Assembly: GCF_039621805.1 (NCBI RefSeq)
Contig: NZ_CP155076.1
Location: forward strand, 124,001-188,000
Direction of reading: 5' to 3'
Source: Paraburkholderia sp. PREW-6R
Lineage (GTDB): Bacteria; Pseudomonadota; Gammaproteobacteria; Burkholderiales; Burkholderiaceae
Length of the DNA stretch: 64,000 nucleotides
The position numbers were made by a program, and so were the translations under genes. Shown here piece after piece: positions 46,704 through 56,973 of this stretch; position 1 is the stretch's first letter, and each line of letters begins with the position of its first letter. The notes under the pieces were generated by a model, which searched no databases, was not told the origin of the DNA, and saw only the letters and a program-made list of their open reading frames with translations.

Positions 46704-48517
46704 TGCCCAATCCAAAGTCGATGTGGTGGATATCCGTTCTGGTCGCTGCGGAAATCATTCTGCTGGCGGTGATCGTTTCACCTGTCTTCGCGCAAACGCC
46801 GCCGGCGCTGCCCTTTGCCGTACCGGTTCGACCGGTTCAGGACCCAGCCCAGCTGCTGATCGACCAGCAGCGCGAGCAGGCCGCACAACGCAAACTTAAT
46901 CAGCCGCCGGCGACCGTCTCCCTGCCACCGTCGACGCCGGGAACCTCCGCCGAGGTGCCGCCCGATACGCCAGTCGACCAGATCGCCGAAACCGGTCCGG
47001 TTTTCAGAATTCACCACATCGACGTGCAGGGCAATACCGTGCTGCCACCCTCGCGGATAAATGCGATTACGTCGGCCTTCGTTGATCACGATATCGGCTC
47101 ACGGCGGACCAACGTGCTCCTGCAAAGGCTCACCGATGCGTTCGTGTCAGCCGGCTATATCACGACGCGCGCGTACCTCGGGGCGCAAAACCTCGGATCG
47201 GGCACACTCACCATCACGGTCGAAGTCGGCCGCGTCGGCGGCTACACACTCAATGGCGAAACACTGCACCGGCTCGCGCCTGGCGAGAAATCGGTGGGCG
47301 GGGGATGGCTCACCGACGCCGGATATGAAAACGCCTTCCCCGGCTCGACAGGCGACCCGCTCAGACTCGAAAATCTTAACGAAGGCGTATCGCAGGTCAA
47401 CCGGCTGCGCCGCAATCAGGCAGAAGTCCAGATCCTGCCCGGGCAGAGCCCCGGCGACTCGCTGATCGCTATCAGCAACCAGCCTGGCGATCGCCTCTAC
47501 TACACCCTCGGTGCCGATAACTATGGCAGCGAAGCCACTGGTGTGATGCGCTATCGCGCGGGCGTGGAAGCCGATAACCTGATCGGGCTGCAGGAATCTA
47601 TTAGTCTCAGCTACGTCGACAGCCTGGACAGTAATGCGGTCGTGGGCTCGATCGCCGTGCCGTTTGGACGGCACACGTTCAGCTACACAGTCTCCGATTC
47701 GGAGTATCAGCAACTCGTTGAGACCACGGCGGTGATGTATGGACGCACGCTCAGCCACATCTTCGGCTGGAACTACGCGCTTGCTAACACGAGTTCGGAC
47801 GCCGTCAGTTCCGACACAACGCTTTCATGGCGGCGGACTGACCGCGAGGTCAACGATATCGAACTGGACCCGCAACATATCGCGGTGCTACGCGCGGGCG
47901 GCACGTGGCTGCATAAATTTGTCATGAACGATACGCCGGCCAATGTGACGCTCAATGCTGGCATATCGCAGGGCCTGCCGTGGTTCGAGGCGGTTCACGA
48001 CGCCGGGAGGATCGCAAAGGCCGATGCGCACAGCCAGTTCACGAAGCTTGATGCGACCGCAACCTTTACGCTACCGCTGCCCGTACTGAGCACCCCGGTG
48101 GGTCCGGCGGCGTTCGCATACCGCGGCGTGCTCGGCGGCCAGTTCACGAATGTGGCGCTGTTCGGCTCCGAGCAGCTTTATCTCGGCGGGATGGATACCG
48201 TGCGCGGGTTCCGGTCTGGCGAGATCGTGGGCGACCGGGGGTTTTATTCGCGCAACGAGATTGCGCTGGTGAACGTCCCGTCGTGGCATGACGGCCGCAT
48301 TGAGCCGTACCTGTTCTTTGATGCGGGCAAGGCGAGTCTCGTCGCGGTGGGCGGATTTCCGTCGCTCGTCGGCACCGGCGCAGGCCTGCGCGCGCAATGG
48401 CAATGGCATCGGCAGCTGCTCTCGGCCGAAGCCATGCTCGGTCGTGCGCTGACGCAACCGGTTTCGCTGGGGCCCATAGCCACGCTTTTTCTATTCACGC
48501 TTAACTGGAACTATTAG
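46703..48517 (+). CDS. Two-partner secretion outer membrane transporter, FhaC/ShlB family
   Basis: 604 residues; the ATG overlaps the exoprotein stop by one base. Signal region (SVLVAAEIILLAVIVSPVFA), then a Pro-rich periplasmic helix and linker (LIDQQREQAAQRKLNQPP). POTRA domains follow from VFRIHHIDVQGNTVL to QVNRLRRNQAEVQILPG, and a 16-strand barrel comes last. The barrel has the family's conserved MDTVRGFRSGEIVGDRGFY motif (L6 loop, VRGF) and a C-terminal FTLNWNY strand. It recognises the TPS domain of its partner in the periplasm and exports it. It is the only such transporter in the window, so it may also serve the large exoprotein at 29762. Confidence 0.95.
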   Translation: MPNPKSMWWISVLVAAEIILLAVIVSPVFAQTPPALPFAVPVRPVQDPAQLLIDQQREQAAQRKLNQPPATVSLPPSTPGTSAEVPPDTPVDQIAETGPVFRIHHIDVQGNTVLPPSRINAITSAFVDHDIGSRRTNVLLQRLTDAFVSAGYITTRAYLGAQNLGSGTLTITVEVGRVGGYTLNGETLHRLAPGEKSVGGGWLTDAGYENAFPGSTGDPLRLENLNEGVSQVNRLRRNQAEVQILPGQSPGDSLIAISNQPGDRLYYTLGADNYGSEATGVMRYRAGVEADNLIGLQESISLSYVDSLDSNAVVGSIAVPFGRHTFSYTVSDSEYQQLVETTAVMYGRTLSHIFGWNYALANTSSDAVSSDTTLSWRRTDREVNDIELDPQHIAVLRAGGTWLHKFVMNDTPANVTLNAGISQGLPWFEAVHDAGRIAKADAHSQFTKLDATATFTLPLPVLSTPVGPAAFAYRGVLGGQFTNVALFGSEQLYLGGMDTVRGFRSGEIVGDRGFYSRNEIALVNVPSWHDGRIEPYLFFDAGKASLVAVGGFPSLVGTGAGLRAQWQWHRQLLSAEAMLGRALTQPVSLGPIATLFLFTLNWNY

Positions 48518-48529
48518 GAGATTATCTCG

Positions 48530-49417
48530 ATGAGAACTCGACACCCGTCAAACCGGATTACGTTCGTTGCCGCCTCGGTGATCTACCTTGGCGCAGCGAT
48601 GCCTGCATTGGCGCAAACCGCTTCGATTTCCACTTCGGCGCCGGCCGCTGCGCTGCCCCCGGGTGTGGTGGCGACGGTCAACGGCGTCAACATTGCGCAG
48701 ACGCAACTTGACGCGCTGGTTCGTGCATCCGGCCAGCCCGATAGCGCTAAGGTCCGCAAGGCGCTCAGGCAGGAACTGATCGTGCGCGAACTGTTCCGTC
48801 AGCAGGCCGAGAAGGCGCACTACGGCGAAAAGCCCGAAGTGCAGGACGTTACGAATGCCGCGAAGGCCAACGCCGAAACGCAGCTTTACCTCAAGGACAC
48901 CATCCGCCCCGAGCCCGTGACAGACGCACAGGTGAGGGAGCGCTACGACGAGATCGTCGCGGCGCTCGGCAAGGAAGAATACAAGCCACGCCTCATCGCA
49001 TTGTCGGATGAGGCGACGGCGAACACGGTGCTCGCACAACTCAAAGCGGGCAATAGTTTCGACGCGCTCGCCCGGCGCTACAGCACGGCTCAGGGCAGGG
49101 CCAGCGGCGGCGAGCTGCCGTGGGTGAGCTTGAAAACCCCCTTGACTGAAGGCAAAACGCAAGGCCTGCCATTGCCGGTCGCTCAGGCGATCACCCTGCT
49201 GCCGCCGGGTGGCGTCACGCCAGTGGCAATCCGGCTTGGTGCGGAAAACAACGCGCCGCGCGTGATTGTGAAACTCGATGCAAAGCGGCCGACGCAGGTA
49301 CCAGGATTCGATCAGGCGAAGGATACGATCCGCCAGCAGTTGCAAGCGCTCGCGCTCCAGAAGGCGGCCGTGCAGCTCACCGGCAGGCTGCTCAAAGACG
49401 CGACGATCCAGCAGTGA
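48530..49417 (+). CDS. Periplasmic parvulin-type peptidyl-prolyl isomerase, Par27-like
   Basis: 295 residues. The signal peptide ends near AMPALAQ. A SurA/trigger-type N-terminal helical region (LPPGVVATVNGVNIAQTQLD) is followed by the PpiC/parvulin domain (PRLIALSDEATANTVLAQLK, FDALARRYSTAQGRASGGEL) and a C-terminal helix. It starts 12 bases after the transporter stop, SD AGGAG. Bordetella Par27 has the same layout and is known to bind FHA in the periplasm, so the likely role here is to keep the exoprotein unfolded or protected before export. That the client is the adjacent exoprotein is inference from operon position. Confidence 0.92.
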   Translation: MRTRHPSNRITFVAASVIYLGAAMPALAQTASISTSAPAAALPPGVVATVNGVNIAQTQLDALVRASGQPDSAKVRKALRQELIVRELFRQQAEKAHYGEKPEVQDVTNAAKANAETQLYLKDTIRPEPVTDAQVRERYDEIVAALGKEEYKPRLIALSDEATANTVLAQLKAGNSFDALARRYSTAQGRASGGELPWVSLKTPLTEGKTQGLPLPVAQAITLLPPGGVTPVAIRLGAENNAPRVIVKLDAKRPTQVPGFDQAKDTIRQQLQALALQKAAVQLTGRLLKDATIQQ

Positions 49418-50188
49418 TCACCGTGCAGAGCGGGATCCGGCATCTGTGTACACGTGTCGCGCATGGTCCTGCCGGTGCGGTGGACTTTACGGATTCCAGC
49501 TGTGAGCCGGAATCGTAGGCGATCATCGCATTCCCGCTACAGCAGCACACCTCCTTACGGTGGACAGCTCCGAACCGGTGGGGCTTGTGCGCCAGATTGC
49601 TGTTCCACCCATGCGAGGGCAGGGCGTTCAGATGGCCGATGGGTGCGCCGCGAACGCACCCGCTGCGGTACTAGCGGCTCAACCCGTTCATTTTCCTGGT
49701 TTGGGAACCGCTTGATCGCCTCGAGGCCGCGCAGCGGCTGTTGTCCTCGAGTGAATATGTCTCGCTTACGTCCGCGATTCCGGCGCTTTCAGCTGGCGCT
49801 CGACCCGGATCCCTGCAGGAGCGTACCGTCCAGCCTGACAGGCAGGTAGCGCGCCGAGCAACACGCCCCTGTCAAGTCCGTCGCGAGTCGCGTGTGAGGA
49901 CTTGCCTTTCACCGGATGCTGAGCGTCGACATTGGGACATCGATGCGGTGAACAACGCCACGACGCCACCTAACCTTTGCTGCGATGCCGCCGCTGCAGT
50001 GTTGAGACTGATGCGGTTTGAGGCAAGGGCAACCTTTCGCAACCCGGACCCAATCTTCACTCCGTTCATAATATGCAACTAACAGTCTCGAACCCCCACG
50101 TACTTTCCCAACCTCCCCGTGCCCAACTTCAGAGAGTCGGGCAACTTTGTCCCCAGGCCATGGGCCGAGGCTACCACCTCAGCGATAA
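49418..50188. other. Intergenic region, no gene seen
   Basis: GC-rich shadow frames only; no terminator is obvious after the parvulin gene. Confidence 0.35.
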
Positions 50189-50790
50189 TCAGAACGTCCG
50201 GGCGATCTCTGTTGCCCGCTGCACGTCGTCGCTTGGCAGGTAGATCAATGTCGTCGCCATTGATGCGTGGCAATGATTGTCCCAAACGATTTTGTCAGTT
50301 CCACGCCGCTGCCAGGTGTATGAACGACATGGTGTGACGCATCCGGTCCGGACCGACTCGTCTCAATTTACCGGCGCGCGGCGGATGATCTACATCGGAT
50401 AAGCTTGCTGTGATCTAACAGGACACCTTGATGCCGGCAAGCGAGTTAGCCAGGACGTAACGTTGTTCAACCAGCCAGCGAATCAGTGCGCCGAGAAGGG
50501 AACGTGCACGAGCGGCCAGTCGCGCGGAAAGATTGACATTAAGGGGGCGTCGTTTGCGCAATGAGCAGGGACGCGCCGGGCCAACCCGCGTCTCCGCGGT
50601 GCCGGGTGCCGGGTGCCGCAGAAAAGCGCAATAGGCGATCGCATTCACCGTCGTCAGGGATGACAGTGCGCGCCCGCGCCCGATATTGCCCAGAGAATCA
50701 GCCTTTGGCCTTCTTTCTGGTAAGCGCGCTGCGTGGCGGCCGACTTCCTCAAGCCTTCTACCTGTCCCACCTCCGTCACGGAGACAGCGT
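50189..50790 (-). pseudogene. Decayed tyrosine recombinase (phage-type integrase)
   Basis: Fragments of a Burkholderiales-type integrase lie in order on the minus strand but in different frames. They are LRKSAATQRAYQKEGQRLIL (N-terminal SAM-like domain), AIAYCAFLRHPAPG with RVGPARP, LLGALIRWLVEQRYVLANSL (hinge), MRHTMSFIHLAAAW (the Arg/His-containing box, normally LRHTxxTHxLA) and HASMATTLIYLPSDDVQRAT (C-terminal box). At least three frameshifts are needed. The stretch between the hinge and the RHT box, where the first catalytic Arg and the Lys lie, is deleted. It marks the past entry of an integrative element; no att site or tRNA is visible beside it. Confidence 0.75.
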
Positions 50791-52657
50791 ATGGCAGGAC
50801 GTGACCCTGATCCATTCCGGAAGCCCCGGCCGTTAGCTCTCCAGCACATCGGAACGCGAGCACCATTTAACGACGGGTAGCGCATCCCTCAGGCGGAAAG
50901 TGTATGCGGGGAAGCCATCTGACGCTGTATCACGGACAACTCGCGAGAGTACCGGTGCATGTGCCGGCCGCGACGCACGCAAACCTGAGACGGCCCGGGA
51001 AAACGTTCGCCGGAGTGGCTCTGCAACGCCTCCGCCGGCGATCATCGACAGCACAGTGGCACGGCTCCGTTCCGTCGGGCATGGCGGCCAACGAGCGATC
51101 TGCAGTCGATAACGAGAGAGCGGTCGATAAGCCAGCCGCATACCACCCGGTTGACCCCAAACCCCACTTTCTTGCCAAGCCAGTAAAACTGCTGCCGCAC
51201 GCCGGCCCAGTACATGGATTCATAAAAAATCACAATTACTGCAAGTCCAGGTATTCTAGAATCCGGCGCAAACGCGCGGAAGACACCACGGCGCATTGCT
51301 CTTTAAACAATGTCGCTGACGCGCGGGAATGCAACGTCGGGGCAACATGTTCCATTAAGACGACAGCGTTGGCCTGTTGCGAAGCCGATTTGATCTCTAC
51401 CGTTTCAGACTGTTGCGAACGTGGAGCGCATGAGGTGCTGGAGATGGCGCCACAGGTGAACAGGATTGAATGCCCCGGCATATTCTGTGGTCGTCTCCGC
51501 AACCAATATACTCCTACGACCAACCCGCTAGAACTACTGCCGCCGAGTCCTTCGCCGGCATTGCCTTGTCGTTGCCAAAGGTATTAAAGGGGCCTTGATC
51601 TTGAGAAGAGATCCAGTTCCGGCGGTTCACGTAATCGACGCGCCAGAAAGGGCACCGCCGTGAACCAAGCCAGCATTGGGCGCCCGGTCATTAATGTTTT
51701 ATTCTGCGCCGCCGTCGCCTTTTCCTGTTCATCCCCGATCGCATTGGTCAATCAGTGTCGCCGGTGTTGCTGAGGCATGCAGACTAATTGATTTCTCTTG
51801 TCCCTCGCCTGAACGATCAGTTTCCGAATTTTATCCGGCGCAGGCTCAGGTCTGGCTGATGTGACAGCGGCAGGCGATCAGTTACGAAAGTGAATGCGAC
51901 CGCCAACGCGATCAGAAAAGTTGAGCTACGCGATGCGGAAGAAGCAGTTCGACAGCAACCTGTCGCTCACATCGGTTCAGGGACCGCCGTATTCCTGGAC
52001 AAGGAATAGTCCGGCATTGTGAACGTCATGCATGTGCTTGCAATTTCGTCGCGCGCGGCGGGAAGTATGACGGTCTTCAAGACCACGGAGATGCAGTGTA
52101 TACCCGGCTAGAAGCATATGCAGCAAGCGCGGGGGCAAATTGCGCGGGTTGTTGGCATCCCATAGAGAAGGGTCGTAGGCAAATTCACTCCTACAGAGGG
52201 TCCTGCACCGGCTATGTGCTGTAGTAGCGGTTATAGCGATACGCGTCCGAAGTCAATAACAAATCCTGGACAGGCAACTTCGGCATGGGAAAGCACCCAC
52301 TTACCTCCGTTCTATTCCGTGCGGCCGGGTTGCTTGAGCAGTACGTCCAGGTACTTTACAACCGTCGGTGGTGCTTCGCGTTCACGCCAGAGAATCATTT
52401 CTCCAACTGGGCAGGCTGCGACATTGATTGATGCAGGAAGCAGCGTTTGCGCCGCTTCTGAAGACCGTAAATGAATATAGATAATTTGCACGGCGCGATG
52501 TTACTTAAGCTTTCGCAGACCTGGCATCGCGCGCGCCGATCGCTGCATAGCTAATCGCCACCCCGCAATCCTGGCTGTGATTGCACTGGTCTTGAGCGTG
52601 GAACTGCGGCACCGTCGTTATGGAAGCGGGAAAGTACATCTTGACTATGGATCGCTG
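50791..52657. other. 1.9-kb gene-poor stretch
   Basis: No intact gene. A minus-strand frame ending near 51236 closes with VVSSARLRRILEYLDLQ, reminiscent of the linker before an AraC-type DNA-binding domain, but nothing more of that family follows. Several short frames elsewhere have no start or domain. Bases 52480-52657 are the leader of the kinase gene. Confidence 0.35.
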
Positions 52658-54616
52658 ATGGAGCTTATGAGCAACAGAAAGACGGCAGGCTGGCGAGCGG
52701 GTCCCATCCTTTTTTTCAATTGTGCGTTGGAACTCGTGAGGGCTGTCGGACTCGATATTGTCCCTGTGGGCGTCCCTGCCTGGCGATTGCCTCAGGAACT
52801 TGGCCATCCGCAATGGCTACCGTCTTCGGCCGAACTAGGATGGGCACTTCGTGAAACAGGACGAACATTGAAGCCGCGTATCCTGGAACGCGGGGGCCTT
52901 GGCGCCGCGGTTGTGGCTCCCGTCACCGGGGATCCTGAGTCGCGGGTCCTTTATCAGGCTCCCGCTATGCCGCTTGCCGGCCGGCCAATCCAGCCTCCGA
53001 CCGTTTGGGCCTCACGTTGGTTCCGGCGTCCGCTCGGCGAAGGAGCGCATCGTCAGCTAATTGAGACCGCCGACCGCCTTCTGTCGGCGGTGGAAGCCGC
53101 TGGCGTCGGTACTTTCCACGCGCCGCTACCGCTTGGGCCTATTCATTGGAATGCGCAATGCCGCGCGCACTTCTGGATGCCGGAGGAAACGGATATCCAC
53201 ATTGATGCCTTCTACTCCCGTCTCCATCCGGACGACAGGCTTCACACGCATGCAGCGGTAGAAGCGACCGTGACTTCTGGAACGCCTTATGACGTTGAAT
53301 ACCGCGTTGTTTCGCCAGCAGGTGAGATCAGATGGATCCGCGCAAAGGGCGCGGTCAAGTATTCCGAAGCCGGCATTGCAGTGCGGTTCGACGGGGTCAC
53401 GATTGATATCAGCGAGCAGAAACGCGTTCAGTTCGAGCGCGATCAGTTGCTACTGCGCGAGCAGCTGCGACGTGCTGAGGCCGAGCAGCAGAGCGAACTT
53501 AAGGATACGTTCATTTCTATGGTATCCCACGAGCTCAGGACTCCCCTCAACGCGATACAGATGTGGACTGACCTACTTGAGCGGCAGTCCAATGATCGGG
53601 CGTTCGTCAGCCGCTGTATCGAAGTGGTGAAGCGAAACATACTGACCCAGGTGCGCCTTGTCGATGATCTGCTGGACGCAACACGAATTGCTGCAAGCAA
53701 AATGCGCCTCGATCTGCGTCCGCTATCACTGACCTCTGTCCTCGGCGGAGAGGTAGAGGCTTTGGCGCCTCTCGCAGCGGCAAAAAATGTTGGCGTCAAC
53801 TTTACGTATCAAGGGGAGATTGTGGTGCCAGGCGACGAACTCCGCCTGCGACAGGTCTTTTCCAATGTGCTAGGCAATGCGCTGAAACATACGCCCGCAG
53901 GCGGCAAGATTAATGTCAGCCAGGCTGTCGTGAGCGAACAGATTGTTGTAGAAGTCAGCGATACGGGGGAGGGGATCCCGGCAGACAGACTCGAAAGCAT
54001 TTTCGACATGTTCTCGCAAGTTGACACCTCGATGACGCGTCGTCACGGAGGACTAGGGCTAGGCCTCGCCATCTCTCGCGGACTGATCGATTTGCATGGA
54101 GGCTCCATTGTCGCCAGGAGCGAAGGTAACGCGTTAGGTGCCACGCTCATTATTACGCTGCCTCTTGGATCCCCTGAGCCGGACGACACGAAGCTGAGCG
54201 CTGCTACTTCGTCCGAGCCTGCTGCCGGTGCGCTGCGCGGGCGCAGTGTGCTTGTAGTAGAAGACGAGCCGGATTCGCTCGAGGCGATGCAGGAGTTACT
54301 TGCAAGTCTAGGTATGTATGTGATCACTGCGGATTGTGCATCCAAGGCGCGCCAGTTGCTTGCCGGTCGCAGTGTTGATGTCATTTTCTCGGACATCAAC
54401 ATGCCCGGTGAGGACGGAATTCAGTTTGTCCGCTGGCTACGTGCACGGAATATTCTCACACCGGTATTCGCCACAACCGCGTTAGCGACTGAAAAACATA
54501 TGAATCAGGCAACTGAAGCGGGATTCACTGGATATCTGACAAAGCCACTCGGACGCAATCGTGTGATTGCGGTGCTTCTCGACCTTATGTCATCAACAAA
54601 AAAGGGGGGTGATTAG
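52658..54616 (+). CDS. Hybrid sensor histidine kinase / response regulator
   Basis: 652 residues if started at ATG 52658 (frame open from 52577; ATG 52667 also possible). An unrecognised N-terminal region of about 110 residues without membrane segments precedes a PAS fold (HWNAQCRAHFWMPEE to AVRFDGVTIDISEQK). HisKA follows with phospho-acceptor His in MVSHELRTPLNAI. HATPase_c has an N box VLGNALKHT, G1 DTGEGIP and G2 GGLGLGLAIS. A C-terminal receiver is intact: acidic VVEDEPD, phospho-acceptor Asp in IFSDINMPG and Lys in YLTKPLG. A soluble, PAS-sensing kinase that passes phosphate to its own receiver. No output regulator is adjacent. Confidence 0.93.
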   Translation: MELMSNRKTAGWRAGPILFFNCALELVRAVGLDIVPVGVPAWRLPQELGHPQWLPSSAELGWALRETGRTLKPRILERGGLGAAVVAPVTGDPESRVLYQAPAMPLAGRPIQPPTVWASRWFRRPLGEGAHRQLIETADRLLSAVEAAGVGTFHAPLPLGPIHWNAQCRAHFWMPEETDIHIDAFYSRLHPDDRLHTHAAVEATVTSGTPYDVEYRVVSPAGEIRWIRAKGAVKYSEAGIAVRFDGVTIDISEQKRVQFERDQLLLREQLRRAEAEQQSELKDTFISMVSHELRTPLNAIQMWTDLLERQSNDRAFVSRCIEVVKRNILTQVRLVDDLLDATRIAASKMRLDLRPLSLTSVLGGEVEALAPLAAAKNVGVNFTYQGEIVVPGDELRLRQVFSNVLGNALKHTPAGGKINVSQAVVSEQIVVEVSDTGEGIPADRLESIFDMFSQVDTSMTRRHGGLGLGLAISRGLIDLHGGSIVARSEGNALGATLIITLPLGSPEPDDTKLSAATSSEPAAGALRGRSVLVVEDEPDSLEAMQELLASLGMYVITADCASKARQLLAGRSVDVIFSDINMPGEDGIQFVRWLRARNILTPVFATTALATEKHMNQATEAGFTGYLTKPLGRNRVIAVLLDLMSSTKKGGD

Positions 54617-55882
54617 TCTAATCCAGGCAGGGTAGGCGCCTGGCACACACGATTCTCCTGTTCCGGATATTTCCGTCGCTTGCTACCTGCATTTCTCAGG
54701 CAAATCTCGGCACCGAGTTGGAACGTAAGGACCCCATCGGCGATCCACGCGGATGTTACTTCGATACCTGTACTTGAGCCGCGACATGGGCCGAGCCGTA
54801 TCGCGCATCCCGAGGATGCTCCAGGGATGACCAGCCGGCTTTCTGAAACAACGCATCAGCCGTCAGGCTTGCATTCGGCTCACAGGGTCGATAAACATCC
54901 GCAGTCCCCCTAAAGGCATTCAGGGAAACATTGTGGGCCAGCACGTTCATGGAGTACAGCACGGATTACAGGATTGGTGATGTGCGTGAGGCATGCGTGC
55001 ATCGCGCACCCGCGTTGCCCATCCGGCATCAGTCTGTCGCACGCGTAACCGAAGTCAGCACCGAAGCGTTGCATCGGGTGGGCGAACTGCACGCAATTCC
55101 CGTCCCGATTCATGGCAAACTACCGGAAGAACGAACATGTGTCAGACAGGATCAGGCGCGTACGCGGCATTTCAAAGGTGGCCCCGTGGACACCGGCAAC
55201 AACACAGCCAAATGTGTTTCCCGTGCAATCGCTCGGGGCCGGGTAAGCTCCCTCTACTTCGCTCCCTCTACTTCGGCTCAAACCGCAACGGCGATTGCTC
55301 AGCCGTTCACCACACTCCGGTTAGTGCGGCCAAACTGGACGGTCCTGATTCCGAAGCCTCACCCGAAGCCTGATTACTGCCCGCATCGTCCATAGATCCT
55401 GTCAACCGCGTCGTCGAACTGTTGCCGTGAGTCGTCGCCTATCACCTTGACAACGCTGTCTGAGCTGAGCGGGCCGCGCTCAACCGTCCAATAGCGACAT
55501 CCAGTCAAGATCGGTATGCAGATGGCTACCTCTGAGGCTGCCTGGCAATCTGCTTACGGGCGCCGTCAAACTGGACCGTATCCAATCCGCAAGAGAGCGA
55601 ATCAACAGGTATCGCAAAAGGTACCCGCAGCGAACATCAACAGCTCAGGCAATTGCCACACCGAATCCTTGCAACTGTACTGCCTCATTTACCAGTCAAG
55701 GACGAGCAGTTCGCTCGACGCGATCCGAATACGATGTCATCACAATCGATCACATACATGCAATAAACGAAGTGACATCATGTGGTATGAAAAGGCCAAT
55801 CGGCTGCAAGTCGCCAGTTGGCGATACATCAATTAACGCCTGAACGTTATCCATTGCTCGCTGAGCGGGCTCTCTTGCTGCC
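54617..55882. other. Gene-poor stretch
   Basis: No intact gene apart from the weak small ORF at 55374-55508. Frames around 54.9-55.4 kb are open on both strands for 100-150 codons without domains. Confidence 0.35.
55374..55508 (-). CDS. Very small ORF or gene tail
   Basis: 44 codons from TTG 55508. Reads GCRYWTVERGPLSSDSVVKV, then DDSRQQFDDAVDRIYGRCGQ, which looks like a compact alpha/beta protein end rather than random sequence. No SD and no ATG in a frame open to about 55570. It could be a micro-protein or the tail of a broken gene. Confidence 0.28.
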   Translation of the reverse strand: MTGCRYWTVERGPLSSDSVVKVIGDDSRQQFDDAVDRIYGRCGQ

Positions 55883-56215
55883 ATGTCGAAGCGACATATA
55901 CCCGAGTTTTTCACTGCACTGATTGAGCAGGTGCTAACGGCCGACAAACCGCTGACCACTTCGGAAATACATCGTGCGGTCGGAGGAAACCTCGACAAGG
56001 TCCGTAGCGCGCTATCGCAACTTCGTACGGCGCGCCGGATCCATATTTGCGCCGTCACTTCCTCGAACCAGCGACTTTACAAGCTTGGTGAGGGCGAATC
56101 GGCTCTTCCTTTACCACTCCCCAGTGACTGGCCTCGAGCCGATCCTGTCATAACCGCAGCAATGTATGCGATGGTCCGCCCGCCGGTCCCATTCGTAAAA
56201 CCAGGCGATGCTTGA
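55883..56215 (+). CDS. Small winged-helix-like protein
   Basis: 110 residues. Residues 8-75 form a convincing winged HTH: FFTALIEQVLTADKPLTTSE, IHRAVGGNLDKVRSALSQLR (recognition helix region) and a wing ending in NQRLYKLGEG; a Pro-rich tail follows. It resembles two other small proteins in the window (10092-10406, 12570-12935) in size and layout. The SD at ATG 55883 is weak. Probably a DNA-binding regulator of the MarR-like fold, target unknown. Confidence 0.62.
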   Translation: MSKRHIPEFFTALIEQVLTADKPLTTSEIHRAVGGNLDKVRSALSQLRTARRIHICAVTSSNQRLYKLGEGESALPLPLPSDWPRADPVITAAMYAMVRPPVPFVKPGDA

Positions 56216-56973
56216 TCAGCAACCGGTCTGGATCATCTGAGTGCAGCGTTCATCCCAACTTTAGCGACCCGCATACGATACTTGAATCGACGGCTCTTCG
56301 GCAGCGCGATCCATACTGCCGGCAAAGCTGCCGCATTTGATTTGAGACGGCATGGGAGCGGGGATAGTGCCAATGCTCATTTGGCAGCCATTATCCGTGA
56401 ACGATCGGTATGCTACCCGTTCAGGCCATTTCCTGCTGTCAGCCGCACCTGTCGGCGAAGGTGAACGCTCCGCGAGATACGAGCAAATTCCCGCCGTAAA
56501 ACCTGGAAGAACAGACCGGGAAGAGTCACGCGAGGGCTTCTTCTTTCTCCCCCTCATTTCCTCTTCGTACCATCCATGCGCCCTTCTGGGCTATGGACAG
56601 ATCATAGAACATAACAGAAGCGCTGATTTCGAGGCTTAGACTTGCCTTGATTCCATTTTCCGCGAGAGACCTTATGAGCAAGCACAATCTCCCGTCCTGG
56701 GGTGTGACGACGAAGCTGCCGCTGACGCAGTCGGGTGTCTGATTGATCGACAGGCCTTTGAAGCGCGTTCACCTTACCGGCAGTGCCGTCGCCCCGATCA
56801 AACCGCTTAGCTTAAGCTTGGCGATCGCGGAAATACCTTGATCGAAGACGTGTAGCGATGCTGCGGAAGTATCCCGGCCGTGCTCTTTTGAACCGTCTGC
56901 TTTAGTTGTGTGAGACAAGTTGTCGGACGCGATTGCGAAAGCGTCGGAACGCTCCGCTCAGAAGGACGGGGAC
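56216..56973. other. Intergenic region, nothing clear
   Basis: Overlapping short frames on both strands without domains. A 22-codon ORF near 56673 (MSKHNLPSWGVTTKLPLTQS) follows a GAGAG sequence but is too short to judge. Confidence 0.35.

Noticed and set aside
44847..46715. Minus-strand ORFs of 192-288 codons opposite the short exoprotein
   Set aside because: Antisense shadows of repeat-rich beta-helix coding sequence.
47147..49345. Minus-strand ORFs opposite the FhaC-type transporter and parvulin (203 and 265 codons)
   Set aside because: Antisense shadows; the plus-strand genes have full domain evidence.
51236..51523. Possible AraC-family remnant (SARLRRILEYLDLQ)
   Set aside because: Only about 15 residues resemble the family and no helix-turn-helix follows.
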